A stretch of DNA of 64,000 nt from Sclerotinia nivalis (Eukaryota > Ascomycota > Leotiomycetes > Helotiales > Sclerotiniaceae): contig JAPEIS010000002.1 of NCBI GenBank assembly GCA_029531795.1, positions 496,001-560,000 of the forward strand, given 5' to 3'. The position numbers were made by a program, and so were the translations under genes. Shown here piece after piece: positions 49,372 to 62,328 of this stretch. Position 1 is the first letter of the stretch. Each line of letters opens with the position of its first letter. The notes beneath the pieces were generated by a model that was given only the letters and a program-made list of their open reading frames with translations, was not told the origin of the DNA and did no database searches.

Positions 49372-51088
49372 CTGAAAGCTTATGGATGATGAGATATGAT
49401 GTGATGAGTTCGAGGCACGGTAGACACTCTACGTAAACACGGCTTGTTTTCTTTGGCACTGAAAGGCGCAAAATTATTCCAGATTAACGAGACTTTTCTT
49501 TTTCATTATGGAGTTTTGGGGAGCTTTTGCATCTATTTTTGTAATAAAGATTTTTAGTTCGTTAGTTTCATAATGAAATGATTGTATTCTGAAAGACCTG
49601 TATCAGAAATGAATTCCAAGGTGTCCTAAAATTAAGTGATTGTAACCTTAAGTTTATCATGGTAATGACCATTTCTCCGCTTCCTATGAGTTTAGTGAGT
49701 AATCTTCAGCCCTCTTGAAAAGTTGCAATTACTTATTTGTAATGGAGAAAAAGGAAACAGAGTATAGATGATATTTGAGGTATAACCAGAGAGACATTGG
49801 GACAGGTGAACTGTTGAAATCGTTTGAAATATCAAAACCGCTTAGTACATTTAATCTGCCTGAACATTGACCCTATCATAGATATAACCCCTTTCAGGCT
49901 ACCAAACAGATCACGAAAACATTAAGGCGAAAAGATCATTAAAAACTCATTAACCTTTGAGATCGGTTTGAGTGGTTGAGCCGCCTACGGCTGAATTCAC
50001 AATTTCACTTTCCAACTAGTTCCAACTACTACAATCTACCATCAAAAACAACAGCGCCGTCACAACCGGCTTGGACGACAAGACAGCAATCGCATCCCCA
50101 TAGCAACCTTTAAAATTCGACGGCGGGTGCACCTATCAACACTAAACCCCTCCCCAAAGACGATAAAACCCAACGACCCCGCTACCCAACCACGCACACC
50201 TCATGATCTGATCTTCATCTCGGGCCCAGCCGCTGCAGAATCAAAATAGACCATATGCATATGCATACGCATGAACACCTTATAATTAAGAAATCCAAAC
50301 TCAAAATCCGGGACCCAACCGACTTTTCCTCTCTTTGTCTTTTCATTTCGGCTGAGTCGGGTCTCGTCGCACAATACAGTACTTCGTATGTATGTTCGGC
50401 TCGGGTGGGACAGGAAATACAACGTGCCAAGATGCGGGTTGGGGATTGGCTTTGTACGCGGGGTTTGAGGGGAGGGGTGTACTCGGGTTATCTTATTGTC
50501 TGAGTTGTTTGAGGTTGATGTTGAAGCGAGGTTTGCTCCGAGATCGCTGAGGGGGAGATGTGGTGGGATGTTGTGGATGTTTGGATGGGGAATTTTGGGT
50601 AGGGGTTTTTTTTACAAGATCTTGCTAGGTTTCTTTTAGTCCTAGGGGGTGTAAGGTGTATGTACCCCGCAATCTCAGCCACTTTATGTCTCCCCGCCAT
50701 TCACCAGCCACATTACTGCTCTGATGTTATATTTGGGATAGTCTTGGGTGTATCTACTACCAGAAGCCGATATATAATGTTTATGTCATGGTATGATATT
50801 GAAAATCGTAAGAACCTTGAAGTTTTGTAGGACGAAGTTTGGGATGGCAATATAATTTTAAAACTTAAGTTTAGTTGTCATTATTATTCTGATATCATTT
50901 TCAAGTCAGACTCCAAAGATCAACATCGAAGGACAGACTCGAAGTGAAAGGACATTTTGCTTTCTATCATTTAGCTTCTCTATCCCCAATCACTTGCTAT
51001 TTTGGCTTGTACCATTGTATCTAGACAGTTGGACACGTATCCAATTTTCTCGAAGATATATACACTATGTTTCCTCTCTTAAAATTTT
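49372..51088. other. 1.7 kb intergenic stretch
   Basis: ATR2 (+) and the carboxylesterase (-) converge here. No gene is supported; the frames around 50200-50700 overlap each other on both strands and have no motifs. The 50000-50700 part is more G+C-rich than the flanks. Confidence 0.5.
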
Positions 51089-52770
51089 CTAATGCCAAAG
51101 CGCCTTATTCCAAAACAAACTCCTGTTATTAGCCAAGATATCATCTTGAATATACATTGTATCATTAAGGACCAACTCCTTACCGACGGAAAACGAGTTT
51201 CCTCCATGTAATGGCCAATACAATTTATCCTCTGGCCACATGGTATTTGGATTTCCAGTCAAGATAAATGATACCAAGTATTTCTGCATCTTAAGTGCAA
51301 CACTGAAATCAATATCTGTGGTCGTGACAATACCTGCACCCGCAGCAGTAGTTGTAGTTGTAGTGGTGGCATTGGTTTCGACAAGGGTAAAGTTGCTGTA
51401 CCAATAATAATTTTGATCCATGCCATGAGAAGCTACACCGAGGGCTACCATGGCATTCCAGGTCTGGTTGTTAAGAGCTTCGGTCAAGGCGTAGTTGTGG
51501 GCAACGAGTTCGAAGTCTTGGTCAATATCTGCAAAGCGGAGTCCTTCACTTTGATAGTCCGTTGAGGGATATAGGTCCTCGATCTCATTGATGATATCTT
51601 CTGTAATGGAAGGAAAATAAAGTTGGAGATGGGGACCAATATCCGAGCTGCTGTTCACGCCAGCAGGTAATCTGCGATTGATTTCGTGAAGTTCATGTGT
51701 TATGACAAGTGGACCGGTGAAATTGAAGCGTTTTTGATAAAGCTGAGATTCATCTGTTGGTTTGGGTTAGTGATGACTGAGGCATTGTGGAAATGAGTAC
51801 ATACATGTGTCGGCAATGAAGTCACCATCGACCCGAGGTTGAAATTGATATGTATATTCAGAGACCATGTTAGTAGCCGCGGTAGAAAGGTTGGCAAAGT
51901 CGACAGAGCGCATGCATGTCAAGCTGCCACCTGTACATCCAACAGCCGTGGATACATTCTGCCAGAATGCCTCGGAGTGCTGATTTCCCGCTCCAGGTAC
52001 GTATCCAGGGGACATAATGTATGCACGAGCAAAAGTTTGCTCAGCACGACCAGCGAATTTCTAAAAACGAATTGTCAATGGATGATTCATTACCGGCTTG
52101 GATGAGATTAGTATGGTACCGTAATTTGGAAAAGATCTTGAGAAGCACCGGCAGAAAATCCAACAGCCACTATTTCTTCTGGATTACCACCCCAATGGCT
52201 GATATACCTTTTGACCCAATCAAAGGCATGGGCAGAATCCCAAACTAATACATTTGAGGTGCCGCCTTCGTGATTAAGTGTCGGACCAGTAGCAAGACCT
52301 GTCATACCCAGTCTATAGTTATAAGCAACAAAAATGAATTCCTTGCTCAGAGCGAAGAGAGCTTCAGGAGTTACTGCAGTCTTACTTCCGATGATAAATC
52401 TACCACCATGAGACCATACTACAACAGGGAGACTCTTATTCGCACTGTTAGCAGGTGCCCAGATATCGAGGTAGAGACAATCCTCATAGGTTGCGCAATC
52501 GACATTTTCTGGAGCCAAAGTACCATTGTTCACAATTGTCTCGATAGGAGGCCATTGTGGTTTTGCGAAACGAAGATCTCCAGTCGGGACAGCAGCGTAA
52601 CGGATATTTTGGTACTTGTAATATCCGATCGATTCACTACCCGCAGTGGCAACAATGGTCGAATAGTCCAAAGTAACAGATGGCATAGAAGTGACCGTAG
52701 TAGTTGCTGTACCCATGACCGCAGCAGCTAAAGCTGCCATCGGCAACAAAAAATGTGTAGACAAACGCAT
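51089..52770 (-). CDS. secreted type-B carboxylesterase/lipase
   Basis: Three exons, 52770-52120, 52060-51805 and 51753-51089, giving 523 aa. The introns are 59 bp (GTACCA donor, weak) and 51 bp (GTATGT, CACTAAC branch). The signal peptide spans about residues 1-20 (hydrophobic core LLPMAALAAAVMG), so the enzyme is probably extracellular and N-glycosylated. The alpha/beta-hydrolase nucleophile is Ser206 in GFSAGA. The oxyanion loop reads HGGRF (121-125) instead of the usual HGGGF. Candidate acid and base are a glutamate in THELHE and a histidine in ASHGMDQNYYW. The family hydrolyses esters of many kinds. It is the outermost gene of the A-T-R block and could modify an ester product or be unrelated. 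A T-rich Thr run (NATTTTTT) precedes the C-terminal region. Confidence 0.9.
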
Positions 52771-53706
52771 GGTTGGAAACTGTCAACTGATACTTGTGAA
52801 AGAAGATTCGAAACGAAACCAACGAAACAAAACAAAACAAAACAAAAACTGAAGCTCAACGAAGAGATGAATATCTATAAAAGCATACAATCTTTAACGG
52901 AGAATGCAATGTCCGATGAATGCCCAAGACGTGGACGGTTCTCCATAAGTGGACGACCCCTTAACTTGGAGTGCCGTTTAGTGACCACTAGACTTCTTTG
53001 CGGGGTAGAGTAACGGTACTTGGACTGGTACCTTGAACTAGTAATAGTGATATCGCAGTTCGTCCAACCACGGGCACTCCCATGGTGCCTTCGCACAAGG
53101 CTCTATGAGGTCTGTGTTGGATTTGACTGGGCTTGTGAGCTGTTGGCGATGTATAAAGCTTTTGGTGTATGAACCCGAAATTGACCCTGGAGCTAGCTCT
53201 AAAATCTTGCTGAGTGCAAATTTTGGGCTTCGATAAGGCCTAACTAGTCGCTAATTTGCACCCACAAATATGGCGCTTTCAGGGTATGTGTACGCCCTGA
53301 AAGATCTTCATTTCGTGATATGCATCCACGTCCACCCGTCCACATTGACTTATCATTGCCAATACGTACTTGATGCCAAGCCATGATGATGAGCCCACCA
53401 TTGGTCGTGTAAGCTGTAAGCCATATTATTTAGTATAACCTAAGAAAGAAGTTCTCGGCTCTTGCACAGAACTCCGAACGAAGGAGATCATGGATCCAAG
53501 GCGTAGAAGGAAAACAAGTCTCACCGACCAACGTCGTCAGCCAGAAGAGGAAATCCTCATTAATTGTAAACTTGTTTCGCGCCAGGAGAGATCCAAAGAT
53601 GGTGCAAAATTTGCTAGCCACTCGTGGCGTCAATCAAAGCCGAAATTAACCCATCGATTCCAACTCGTGCACTTTTTCTGCCAGCTCTGACCTACGTTTA
53701 AGAATC

Positions 53707-54343
53707 ATGTCAACACCTCTCCAACGTGAGTGCGATAGTATCGACAAGACAATATAACGTGCAAAGTCCAGTCTTACACGACACTGAATCAAATCAGACT
53801 GTACAATTCAGCCATTGTCTAATGACTTCAATGTTGATTATATTAGACACCGGAGTAAGAACACTCATCTTCGATAACTTCCATTTCGCGTATAGTCAGC
53901 TATGATCTAGTCTTATTCCATACGAAACTTAACAGATCCGTCTTGATTCCTCCTTTTGTAATTATTACCAACTCCAGGTAAGCCTCAAAATTACTCCGTT
54001 GCCTCCTTTGGGAAGATTTCCACATCAGGTCAGTATTTTACTCTAAACATGACTTTGACTTCAGATGAAAACGATCGATAGCACTACTGTCGATAGATAC
54101 ACACTCAACTTTCCATGAATTGTTATCTGTTCCTTCTTCTCACGTTCTTCCAAGGGATGTGGACTTTCCCTCCCAGGTGATGCCGACCGCAAATCTAGAA
54201 AGAGACGAGATACTTCGGTATCATCCATTAATCGCTCCATCCTCATAGTGTCTGGCATGGCTACCGATCACAAGGTCACAGTGATTATGGAGTCACTGAA
54301 ATCTCTGCGTTGTGGCTTGATAGAATCGCCACTGTCACCATGA
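53707..54343 (+). CDS. candidate small basic protein gene, three exons (weak)
   Basis: Exons 53707-53725, 53978-54028 and 54177-54343 join in frame to 78 aa. Introns of 252 bp (GTGAGT...TCCAG) and 148 bp (GTCAGT...CCCAG) have good ends. The product begins MSTPLQRKPQNY, has a basic stretch RKSRKRRD and ends LIESPLSP. I recognise no family. For: consistent splice signals and a last exon whose 55 codons read like protein. Against: introns longer than others here, no long exon, and flanking same-strand fragments that suggest decay. It could be a real short gene or part of a pseudogene. Confidence 0.22.
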
Positions 54344-57300
54344 TATCAACTTCCAGTGCCAAGCCAAATGCTCAGTCTTTGCTGATGACGGCAGGCAGTG
54401 GAATGGTCTGATGAAAGCGAAGAGTACATTCTCAGCATTGACTTCCAAACATCTGCAACAGCAGTGAATGAGGATACCTTTATGGATCCACCTCAAGTCT
54501 TCAAAGATACTGAACAGAATCCTTTCAGTCCTAAGACAGAAGGTTTCATTAGCCTGGCAGGGCTGTGGATAAGGTCCAAGTAGGCCTTATGGTATCTTCA
54601 TGCTAGCGTCGATGATACCAGCGTAGGATTTACACGGCATCCAATCTTACATATGGACTTCCGTGCATTCATCTTAAATAATGACCCGAGGAAATACCTT
54701 CCCCCGAAGGCTCAAGACTCCAGGGTCCACAATGAAGAAAACGGGACACCATAGACAAGCCTTTTTTGTTTTAGTACACCTGCTATCTTTGCGCCTTCCA
54801 GGATTTTAACGGGCAACGGTCCCCTAACTTCATCGGCAAGTCCGAAAGGCGTGTTTGCCACTGCCGAGCCATCTCGAGGCATCTAGTACCGACGAAAGGA
54901 TTCATGCCATATTTCGATTCGTCTACCGACTCTATCTTGCCTTGTCAGATTTCTACTTATCCGCGGGCTTCTGCCCTTGCAACAACTATGATCCTTTTTA
55001 TCGAGGAAGATATCGGGACACGTCCTGATAGGACATTATCAAAATCAATCTTCAAGGATGGATTTCTACCTGACCGAAAGCTACCAAGGAGTAGGGTTAC
55101 TCTATCGCAGCAAAGCGCGAATTCTCTTCATGAGGGAATGGAAGGCGAAAATTCTGAGTTATCGCTAGCTGCGATATGGCTTTCTTTCGAAACGCTCAAA
55201 TGAGTAGTTTTCCAGTCTTGATGACGCCTCTCAACTGGTTCCTTGGGAGTTTATAGAATTATGAAATCAACCCACTTTCTATTCATCAGACTTGCAAACC
55301 CAGTAGGAAAGGCCCACGGGTTTTGTGTGCGACGTCGTTAGTTTGTTAGAGGAGAGGTGATACTGTCATTTATCTTTACTGTAGGAAGTTTTCCGGTATC
55401 ATTGTATTCTTCAACTACAGAGTCAGATGTAGGTCGGCTCCAGACCAAGGTTTTGACTTGTAACATCTTTGAAGAAACATATGATTTCATCCTAATGGTC
55501 CTTCTACGAGGTAGATATCAGCCATCTGATTATCTCATCCACTTACCATGCATTACTGATGTTCTATTTCAGTATTGGATATTCAAAAATTCATAGTTTC
55601 TACAATTGTGGATGAATGCAGGGACCAGAAAGATCGCTGTATTCTAGGACCCATCATCGATCGTGCGTGGAATTAGTGTAGCACAAACTCGAGCTTCACT
55701 CAGTATTGTGATTATGAAACTACACAACATCCTATGAAAGCATGACTTCAGTCATTCATCGGTCTTTAAATCGGGATCATTATGGAAAGACACAAAGGGC
55801 TCAGGAATCCACTTTCGTTTACTATTTCAATCATAATGACGTCTAGACAAAATGGTGGGATAGTTTCCTTCTGCTCATTATCCTGACATTAGCCAGCAGC
55901 TTTCACATTCATCATCATGACCTTGAGTGGTAGCCACAATCTAAAACCTCATTTATTCATCACCTTTTTGTCTGGCTCGGCTATTATATCGTTTATGACA
56001 TTGATGCCATCTAAGCAAATATTTCGTAACGAAATTACGGGTTATCATGGTTGAACTACATGGGCAGCTGGACCTCGCAGTGAATCACTCACAAATAGAA
56101 GGTTTTGCAATACAAATGATCTAAATAGACGCAGTGTATCCTGATCAAAATGATGTGAACAGCTGAATCCTGTAATATATCATAATAGGCAATGCGAGAT
56201 ACTAGAAATGTGAAGCAGATGATCGGAATAAAATGTGGGGGTATTTGGGAGCTAAGCGTCTTCTCTGCGCTTGCATTATATCCGGTTGCGGAACCGGTCG
56301 GTGAGATTTGATTTCAATATTAAGGCTAGAGTTTCTGCTTGGCATAAATGATACCTTGGAAGCAAATTACATTCCTGGGTACATTGTGATCTGAAATTGT
56401 CTGATTCCTGCTTATCCAGAATTAGAGAAAGTGGGATTACTGTTGCCAATGTAGGCGACGGAAGGGTTGAGCACAACGATTTATCACAGTGTGGGCGAGT
56501 GGGTCTGGTCATTGACTCAATTCTAATGTCTGGGGCGCTATGCGGTTTTAATGTAAAACCGTTTAATTTCATTCATTATTGAATCTTGTCTTTGAATAAG
56601 TGTTTGACAGCACTAGCTACTTCATCTCTATGAGCTGTACCATCACCTACAGCTAACTAATACCATACACATATTCCACTTCCAACAGAACTCTGCTTTT
56701 AGAATGAGTTTTAATATTTTTACCACGTCATCGTGCAAGTATTGATAGTTTACATTTTTACTGTAAACAATGGTTTGCGGACTGTAAGTTAAAGAAAAGA
56801 AGTTACGGTTATGATAACAACCAGTCAACTACTCTGATTGTTGCTTGATATTCACGAGGCATATGTGGTTTGTGTTAATCCTTGGAGTTTGATAGGAGTG
56901 TGTGATTTCTCACTTCCTTTGATCAATTATTTGTGCCTCTAGAATATAATGAAAAAGTTTCTAATCTTCATTAATGATATGATGGATATATGTTTTAACT
57001 CTTGTGGCACTCAGAGTCCTTTGACTTCGGCCAACCCATTTAAGGGGTACTTACTAAGTATATCTGAGACCAATTTCACATCTACTCATATAGAGCTAGA
57101 GTTTTTCCAGTCATTTAACCTCCTTAAACTCCTTACGACTCATCAACTCCCTCTCTCTAATTCCTTGCCGGTCTCCTTCATTTTCATAGTAGCTGTTTTC
57201 TGGTCATTAATGCATAATATTTGTACAACATATTTATAACTAACTCTCTGGATCGTAAGTTCAAGGGATGATGATAGTATACCTCGTTATATTTCCTCTT

Positions 57301-58570
57301 GATTTAGAACCTCAACTACAATTTTGTATGTGGTTTCCTGCTTTTAGTGAATTCACAGACACGAATCGTAAATAAAAATAAAAGACCTTCCAAGTATTAA
57401 AGATCTCCCTCAGTATATCATTGAATCTTTATCAAAGAAAAGAAAAAGAAGATATCAGATGTTCCTATTGTTGCTATGGCATTCAGGAACAGGATTGGAG
57501 CTCCCTGTCTTCACACATTTGGATTTAATCACCAAATTAAATGTTTAATCACCTCGTTACTATGGACTATCATTTATAGTATTATCATTATCATTAAAGA
57601 AAATTTGTATTTCATTATTGTTGTCATTACTCCATGTTTTCATCATCATCAACAATATCAAAATATTATCAATATCAAAATCCCTATCTCATTATCACTT
57701 TGCACCACTCTCTATTTTCGAAAATGCAATGTTCCCCCTTGACATTCGCCTTTTCTTCCACAACCTCCTCTTCCTCACATCCCAAATAACTAAAGCAAGC
57801 AAACAGCCAGCCAATTTATAATATTCCTTGCCGGGTATCTGCAGAAGCTGAGTATTTCTCCATACCCTTTCCATTTGGAAGCTGGGGTGTTTTTATACCT
57901 CGACTTCAACTGCGGTTTTTAGATAATCTATAATCCGTAATTCACCACATGCTTACCCTTACTCATCCCAAATGCAACATCCAGGAAACCCCTCCCCTCA
58001 ATCTATAAAAACGCCCATCCTCTCTCTATTTCTACTCTTTTTCCACCACACAATATTGAAACCGCTTAGGATGAAGATCTAGGAACAAGTATTGGGTACC
58101 ACTTCCCTTGTATCGGTGTCCATGGAGGCCGGAATCGATATATTTGAGTAAATAAACATAGATGTATTAATGAAAAATTCGATGGTATTAAAAGGGTATA
58201 TTTAATTTCTTTCGATTATTGGGATGATGAGTCTTGGAGTTTGTTGTTACTTTTCAAGAAATAAATGATATCAGGGTTTTGTTGTTGTTGATAGTAAAGT
58301 AAATAAAAATAAATATCATCAACCCCTCAACTCAATCCTCATCTCTTTCTCTTTATATTCATCACCCTCCAAAACTATACATTCCCATGCCTAACTCTCC
58401 ATCTCTTCCACTACCTCCACACACGAATAACAAAAATACATTCACTCCATCCTATATTTTCTACTTAATAATATCTTTTCTCTACCCTCTGCCACTCCAA
58501 TCTCAAACTTACTCAGGTGGTTTTCTTATATACTCTCTTATTTGTTCTTTGAGCTGCAGATCTTAATTTT

Positions 58571-58636
58571 AGATTTGGATTTAGATTTAGATTTAGATTT
58601 AGATTTAGATTTAGATTTGGATTTGGATTTGGATTT
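58571..58636. repeat. hexamer microsatellite (agattt/ggattt)
   Basis: Eleven uninterrupted hexamers, seven agattt and four ggattt, with the ggattt variants at unit 2 and units 9-11. No gene overlaps it. Confidence 0.95.
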
Positions 58637-59464
58637 AGTAGAATAGTACTCTTTATAATCAATTCAATAATGTAAAGTATCAGGAGTGTAATTCATATTA
58701 ATACACCACACCTCGCTTAATTCATAAACACCGTTTTCCTTTCCCCTCTCCCCTCTCCCCTTTTCCAAATCCAGTTCAACTCTTCTACCTCCATCCTTAT
58801 CTTCATCTTCATCTCTATACTTCTTCATCTCTCTACTTTTTGTTCTCCAGATTATCTTTCTCCCAAAATTATAATCATTATCCCGAATCCCATCCCTATC
58901 TCTACTTTATTCATGTATTTCCACCCATCCTTCCCTCCTTCCCTCCTTCCCTCCTCCTCTACTATCCCAGCACATATAAAACCCCCTATTTCACCATACC
59001 ACATATAAATACAATTTATAATTGTGATTTTGATTTTGGAATTTGTATACTATAATCTTGTAAATTCATTAATCGTATATATATCTATATATCTACAAAC
59101 ATACATATATCCAATCATCTATATATAATTTCCTCTCATACATCATCTATATCTAAGTTACCTTTCCGACTCCAAATCCTCGTATTGTCCTCCCATTTTA
59201 TCGCATTGCGTTGCCTCGATTTAAATGCAGTGTACTTACAATATATATACTCTCCACTTTAGTTCTATTTCCACAGGCAAAAGATCGAAACCAAACCCCG
59301 ACCTTGCGAGTTTTTCTTTTCGAAGCTCATGCGTATAAGATGTTAGATATTCGAAAATATCCCGATTGATCGATCTCCCCTCGTTGAATAAATCTTCACA
59401 ATATCCAAAATCCCCACACCTTCACCTTCCAACGTCCAAGGTCCAAGGTTCAAAACCTCAACAC

Positions 59465-61099
59465 CTACCTCCTATCCAACCTCTCATGCAAAACATTCTG
59501 CTTCATCATACTCCCGACCCCCGCCATCAACACTGCAAAACCCAAAGCCGTCAAAAAAACTCCCCTAAAAGCATCCATATAACTCTCCATGACGCCCTCT
59601 TTCCAACCTTTGGGAAGTTTATTCAATTCATCAAAAGAATCTCTAATCCTCTTAATAATTTCCTCCGCATTGGGTTGATCCCCGAATTTCTCCCACAAGT
59701 TTGTTTTAAGTATATTTTGATATACTGCACTTGCTATTGTGATACCGATTGTGGAGCCCGTGGAACGGAATGCATAGGATGCTGATGTGATGACGGAGTG
59801 ATGATCATGGGATACTGCTGAGATGATGGCTAAGAGTGTGGTAGTGAGGATTGCGCCGTAACCAATTCCTGTTAGGGAGAGATAGATATAGATTGGCCAA
59901 TCTGGAGTATTTGGATTTAAAGTTACCAATAAACCAGTTCCGATAACTAGCATGGTAAGTGTAATAAGACTAATAGCTTTATATTTGCCAGTCCTATTCA
60001 TAATGATACCAGAGCCTAAAGAACCGATAGAGGAACCGATTGATTGAGGAATAAGTCGCATACCAGAAGCAGTGGTTGATACACCACGGACTTGGTAGTA
60101 TAGTGGTACGTAGAAGATAATCATGAAGATAACCATTGTGACGAACCAGTTTGTGAGGCAGGCGGCGAGAACGGTGCGGTTGACGAGGAGTCGAACGGGG
60201 ATGACGGGTTCGGATGCGATGTATAGTTCGATGTAGATGAAACCAAGTAGGGAAACCAGAGAAAGGGATAGCGAAATATAGACGAGGGGATGATTCCATG
60301 GAACTATATTTCCTCCGGAATTAAGTCCTAGGAGAAGAAGAACAAGTGTAAGAACCAGGGTGAATGAGCCCAAAAAATCGACTCTTGATAACTTCGACCT
60401 TTCGCTTTTCTTAGGAGGGATATTGACCGAGCAAGCAACCACGACTCCGGAAACCACAATAAAAGGAACTTGAGCCAAAAAAGCCATTCTCCATCCCCAA
60501 GTATCATTTACCCAACCCCCAAAAATTCCTCCCAATCCCGCTCCCGCTCCATAACAAATATTTCCAATTCCCTGTACTACCCCTCTCTTTCTAAGCGGAA
60601 CCAAATCACTTCCCACAAAAGTGCTTATTGCCATTAAACCTCCGCCTCCACATCCTGCTACCACTCGCCCAAAAATCATCACCCATTGACTATCTGCTAA
60701 TCCGCATATTAGGTTTCCTGCTGCAAAAAGTATATTGCTAACAACCAGCCCAGTTCTTCGACTGAAGATATCGGTAAGACGACCAGAAAGCGGTTGAGAT
60801 GCAGCGTTTGCAATGAGATATGCGGAAGCTAGCCAAGAGAGGAGAGAAAGGGAATTGAAGGATGTAGAGATACTGGCAGAGAGGGTAGCGATAATAGTTG
60901 AATCGAGGGCACCGAGAAAAACACCTACCCAGACAGCTCCTAGGGTAATTACTAGACGTTTGGTACTGGGTTCATCTGGAATGATTGTTGCTTCTGCAGA
61001 TGCGGAAGGATTTCCTGGGATGGATGGCGATTGGGAGAATAAAGTGGTAGGATCGGAGAGGAGGGGTGTTTCTTCATCTGAGTGGTTGGATGAAGACAT
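59465..61099 (-). CDS. MFS transporter, 14 helices, VBA/Fnx-like
   Basis: Single exon, 544 aa. I count 14 hydrophobic segments, from GAVWVGVFLGALDSTIIATL (about 54-73) to the last near 510-530, so the DHA2-type topology. Signature pieces include the LDST motif in helix 1, the SGRLTDIFSRR loop between helices 2 and 3, and the GRVVAGCGGGG stretch of helix 4. The N-terminal tail has an acidic dileucine signal, DEETPLLS, like fungal vacuolar basic amino-acid transporters (Vba, S. pombe Fnx1). That suggests a vacuolar membrane protein moving basic amino acids or drugs. A plasma-membrane drug or metabolite exporter is the alternative. It is 6.7 kb beyond the carboxylesterase, so membership of the A-T-R block is doubtful. 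Divergent from the MARVEL gene. Confidence 0.9.
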   Translation of the reverse strand: MSSSNHSDEETPLLSDPTTLFSQSPSIPGNPSASAEATIIPDEPSTKRLVITLGAVWVGVFLGALDSTIIATLSASISTSFNSLSLLSWLASAYLIANAASQPLSGRLTDIFSRRTGLVVSNILFAAGNLICGLADSQWVMIFGRVVAGCGGGGLMAISTFVGSDLVPLRKRGVVQGIGNICYGAGAGLGGIFGGWVNDTWGWRMAFLAQVPFIVVSGVVVACSVNIPPKKSERSKLSRVDFLGSFTLVLTLVLLLLGLNSGGNIVPWNHPLVYISLSLSLVSLLGFIYIELYIASEPVIPVRLLVNRTVLAACLTNWFVTMVIFMIIFYVPLYYQVRGVSTTASGMRLIPQSIGSSIGSLGSGIIMNRTGKYKAISLITLTMLVIGTGLLVTLNPNTPDWPIYIYLSLTGIGYGAILTTTLLAIISAVSHDHHSVITSASYAFRSTGSTIGITIASAVYQNILKTNLWEKFGDQPNAEEIIKRIRDSFDELNKLPKGWKEGVMESYMDAFRGVFLTALGFAVLMAGVGSMMKQNVLHERLDRR

Positions 61100-62328
61100 T
61101 TTTAGTGGGAGTAAAGGTTGTGTAATGTCTTGTTTATGTGGCTATAGATGTATCATGATAGAAGATATGGCATACCAAAAATAATGTATATATATAAAGA
61201 GAAAAAAGGATGTTTGTGAATAAGATGAAGATATTCTGAATTATAAATAAAACACCAAATTACTCACCGATACCTCACAAATTTCCTCTGATGTCTGAAG
61301 ATTGATTGTAAATTTTTTTTTTCAAATTCATATTGTAATAGATTTCCACGTCGACGATGATAACCTTTTGAAGATAATGATGCATTGGTGGGTTGGGTGT
61401 GGATAAGTAAAGCTAAAGATAGGCGGTGAAGTCCATTGTCCTTGTAAATGATCCCATGTTAAGGCGCGAAAGATGATGATATTATAGTGTTACCGAAGTA
61501 CCGTGCGGGGAATTTTGATCATCTTACCAACAATGTACATTAGTTGATAATTAGGAATTGCTTCAAATAATTATTTTTAATCGTACATATATATACTTAT
61601 CCATCTTATCCATAGACTTATGAATAAAATGGATGAAATGACAATCGGCGATTCGAGGTTGAAATGCGTTTTATATAAATTGAAAGTAGCTAGGGTAGGT
61701 ACATTATACATCATAACCAAGTCAGGACATACCTTAATACCTTACGCAGCGCAGCCTCTTTCGCTTCAAAGTCTCAGCCTTCTCATTAAGTTTGGAATTA
61801 CTGGTTGCCCAGCTACGACAAAAGATGCTTTCCTCAATGGGCTGACCCAATTATTACTTAAAATAAACAAATACAATCAATTTACGATCCACTTGATTCG
61901 CCAGAGACATATCATTCAAGGAGCAACCAAAAACCAAGATTTCATAAAAAAGCTGCGCCTTTTACGAATGACTTGAGAGTGATACCCAAAAATAATACGA
62001 TACGCGTAAGGTTATGAGTTGATGAGCCTCTTTTCTTTTACGATTTCGGGTGTTTTTACATCATTTGCATCTTGTGATTCTATCTTCTTCCTTACATTTG
62101 AAGAACTTCTTTTTCTATTCTTTCGAAATCGTGAATATTATACTCACATACATACCAAAGCAAACGTTCAGACACTTAGGTAGTTCTGCGTTTTGTTTTA
62201 TCTTCAGCCCCTCGAATATATATATATACGAGGCACCCTACAAACACGAGATTCCGAATAAACCGTCGAAATACATACCAACTTCACATTCTATTGCGCT
62301 CACATTCATCGATCAACATATCATCAAG
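61100..62328. promoter_or_regulatory. divergent upstream region of the MFS and MARVEL genes
   Basis: 1.2 kb between oppositely transcribed genes, so both promoters are expected here. A 118-codon frame with an ATG (61620-61976, plus) has Leu/Ile/Lys-rich composition, no motif and no splice partner; I do not call it. The leader before 62329 carries a tatata run. Confidence 0.45.

Larger units (their letters stand above)
52771..59464. other. 6.7 kb gene-poor stretch
   Basis: No gene of recognisable family. It contains the weak three-exon candidate at 53707-54343 and other short coding-like frames on the same strand (54398-54583, 54904-55203, 55357-55596). From about 57.2 to 59.4 kb it is pyrimidine-rich simple sequence with a hexamer microsatellite. 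The right end is the 3' side of the MFS gene. Confidence 0.5.

Noticed and set aside
61620..61976. 118-codon plus-strand frame with ATG between the MFS and MARVEL genes
   Set aside because: A+T-driven Leu/Ile/Lys/Asn composition, no recognisable domain or signal, and it lies in a divergent promoter region. Transcript evidence would be needed.
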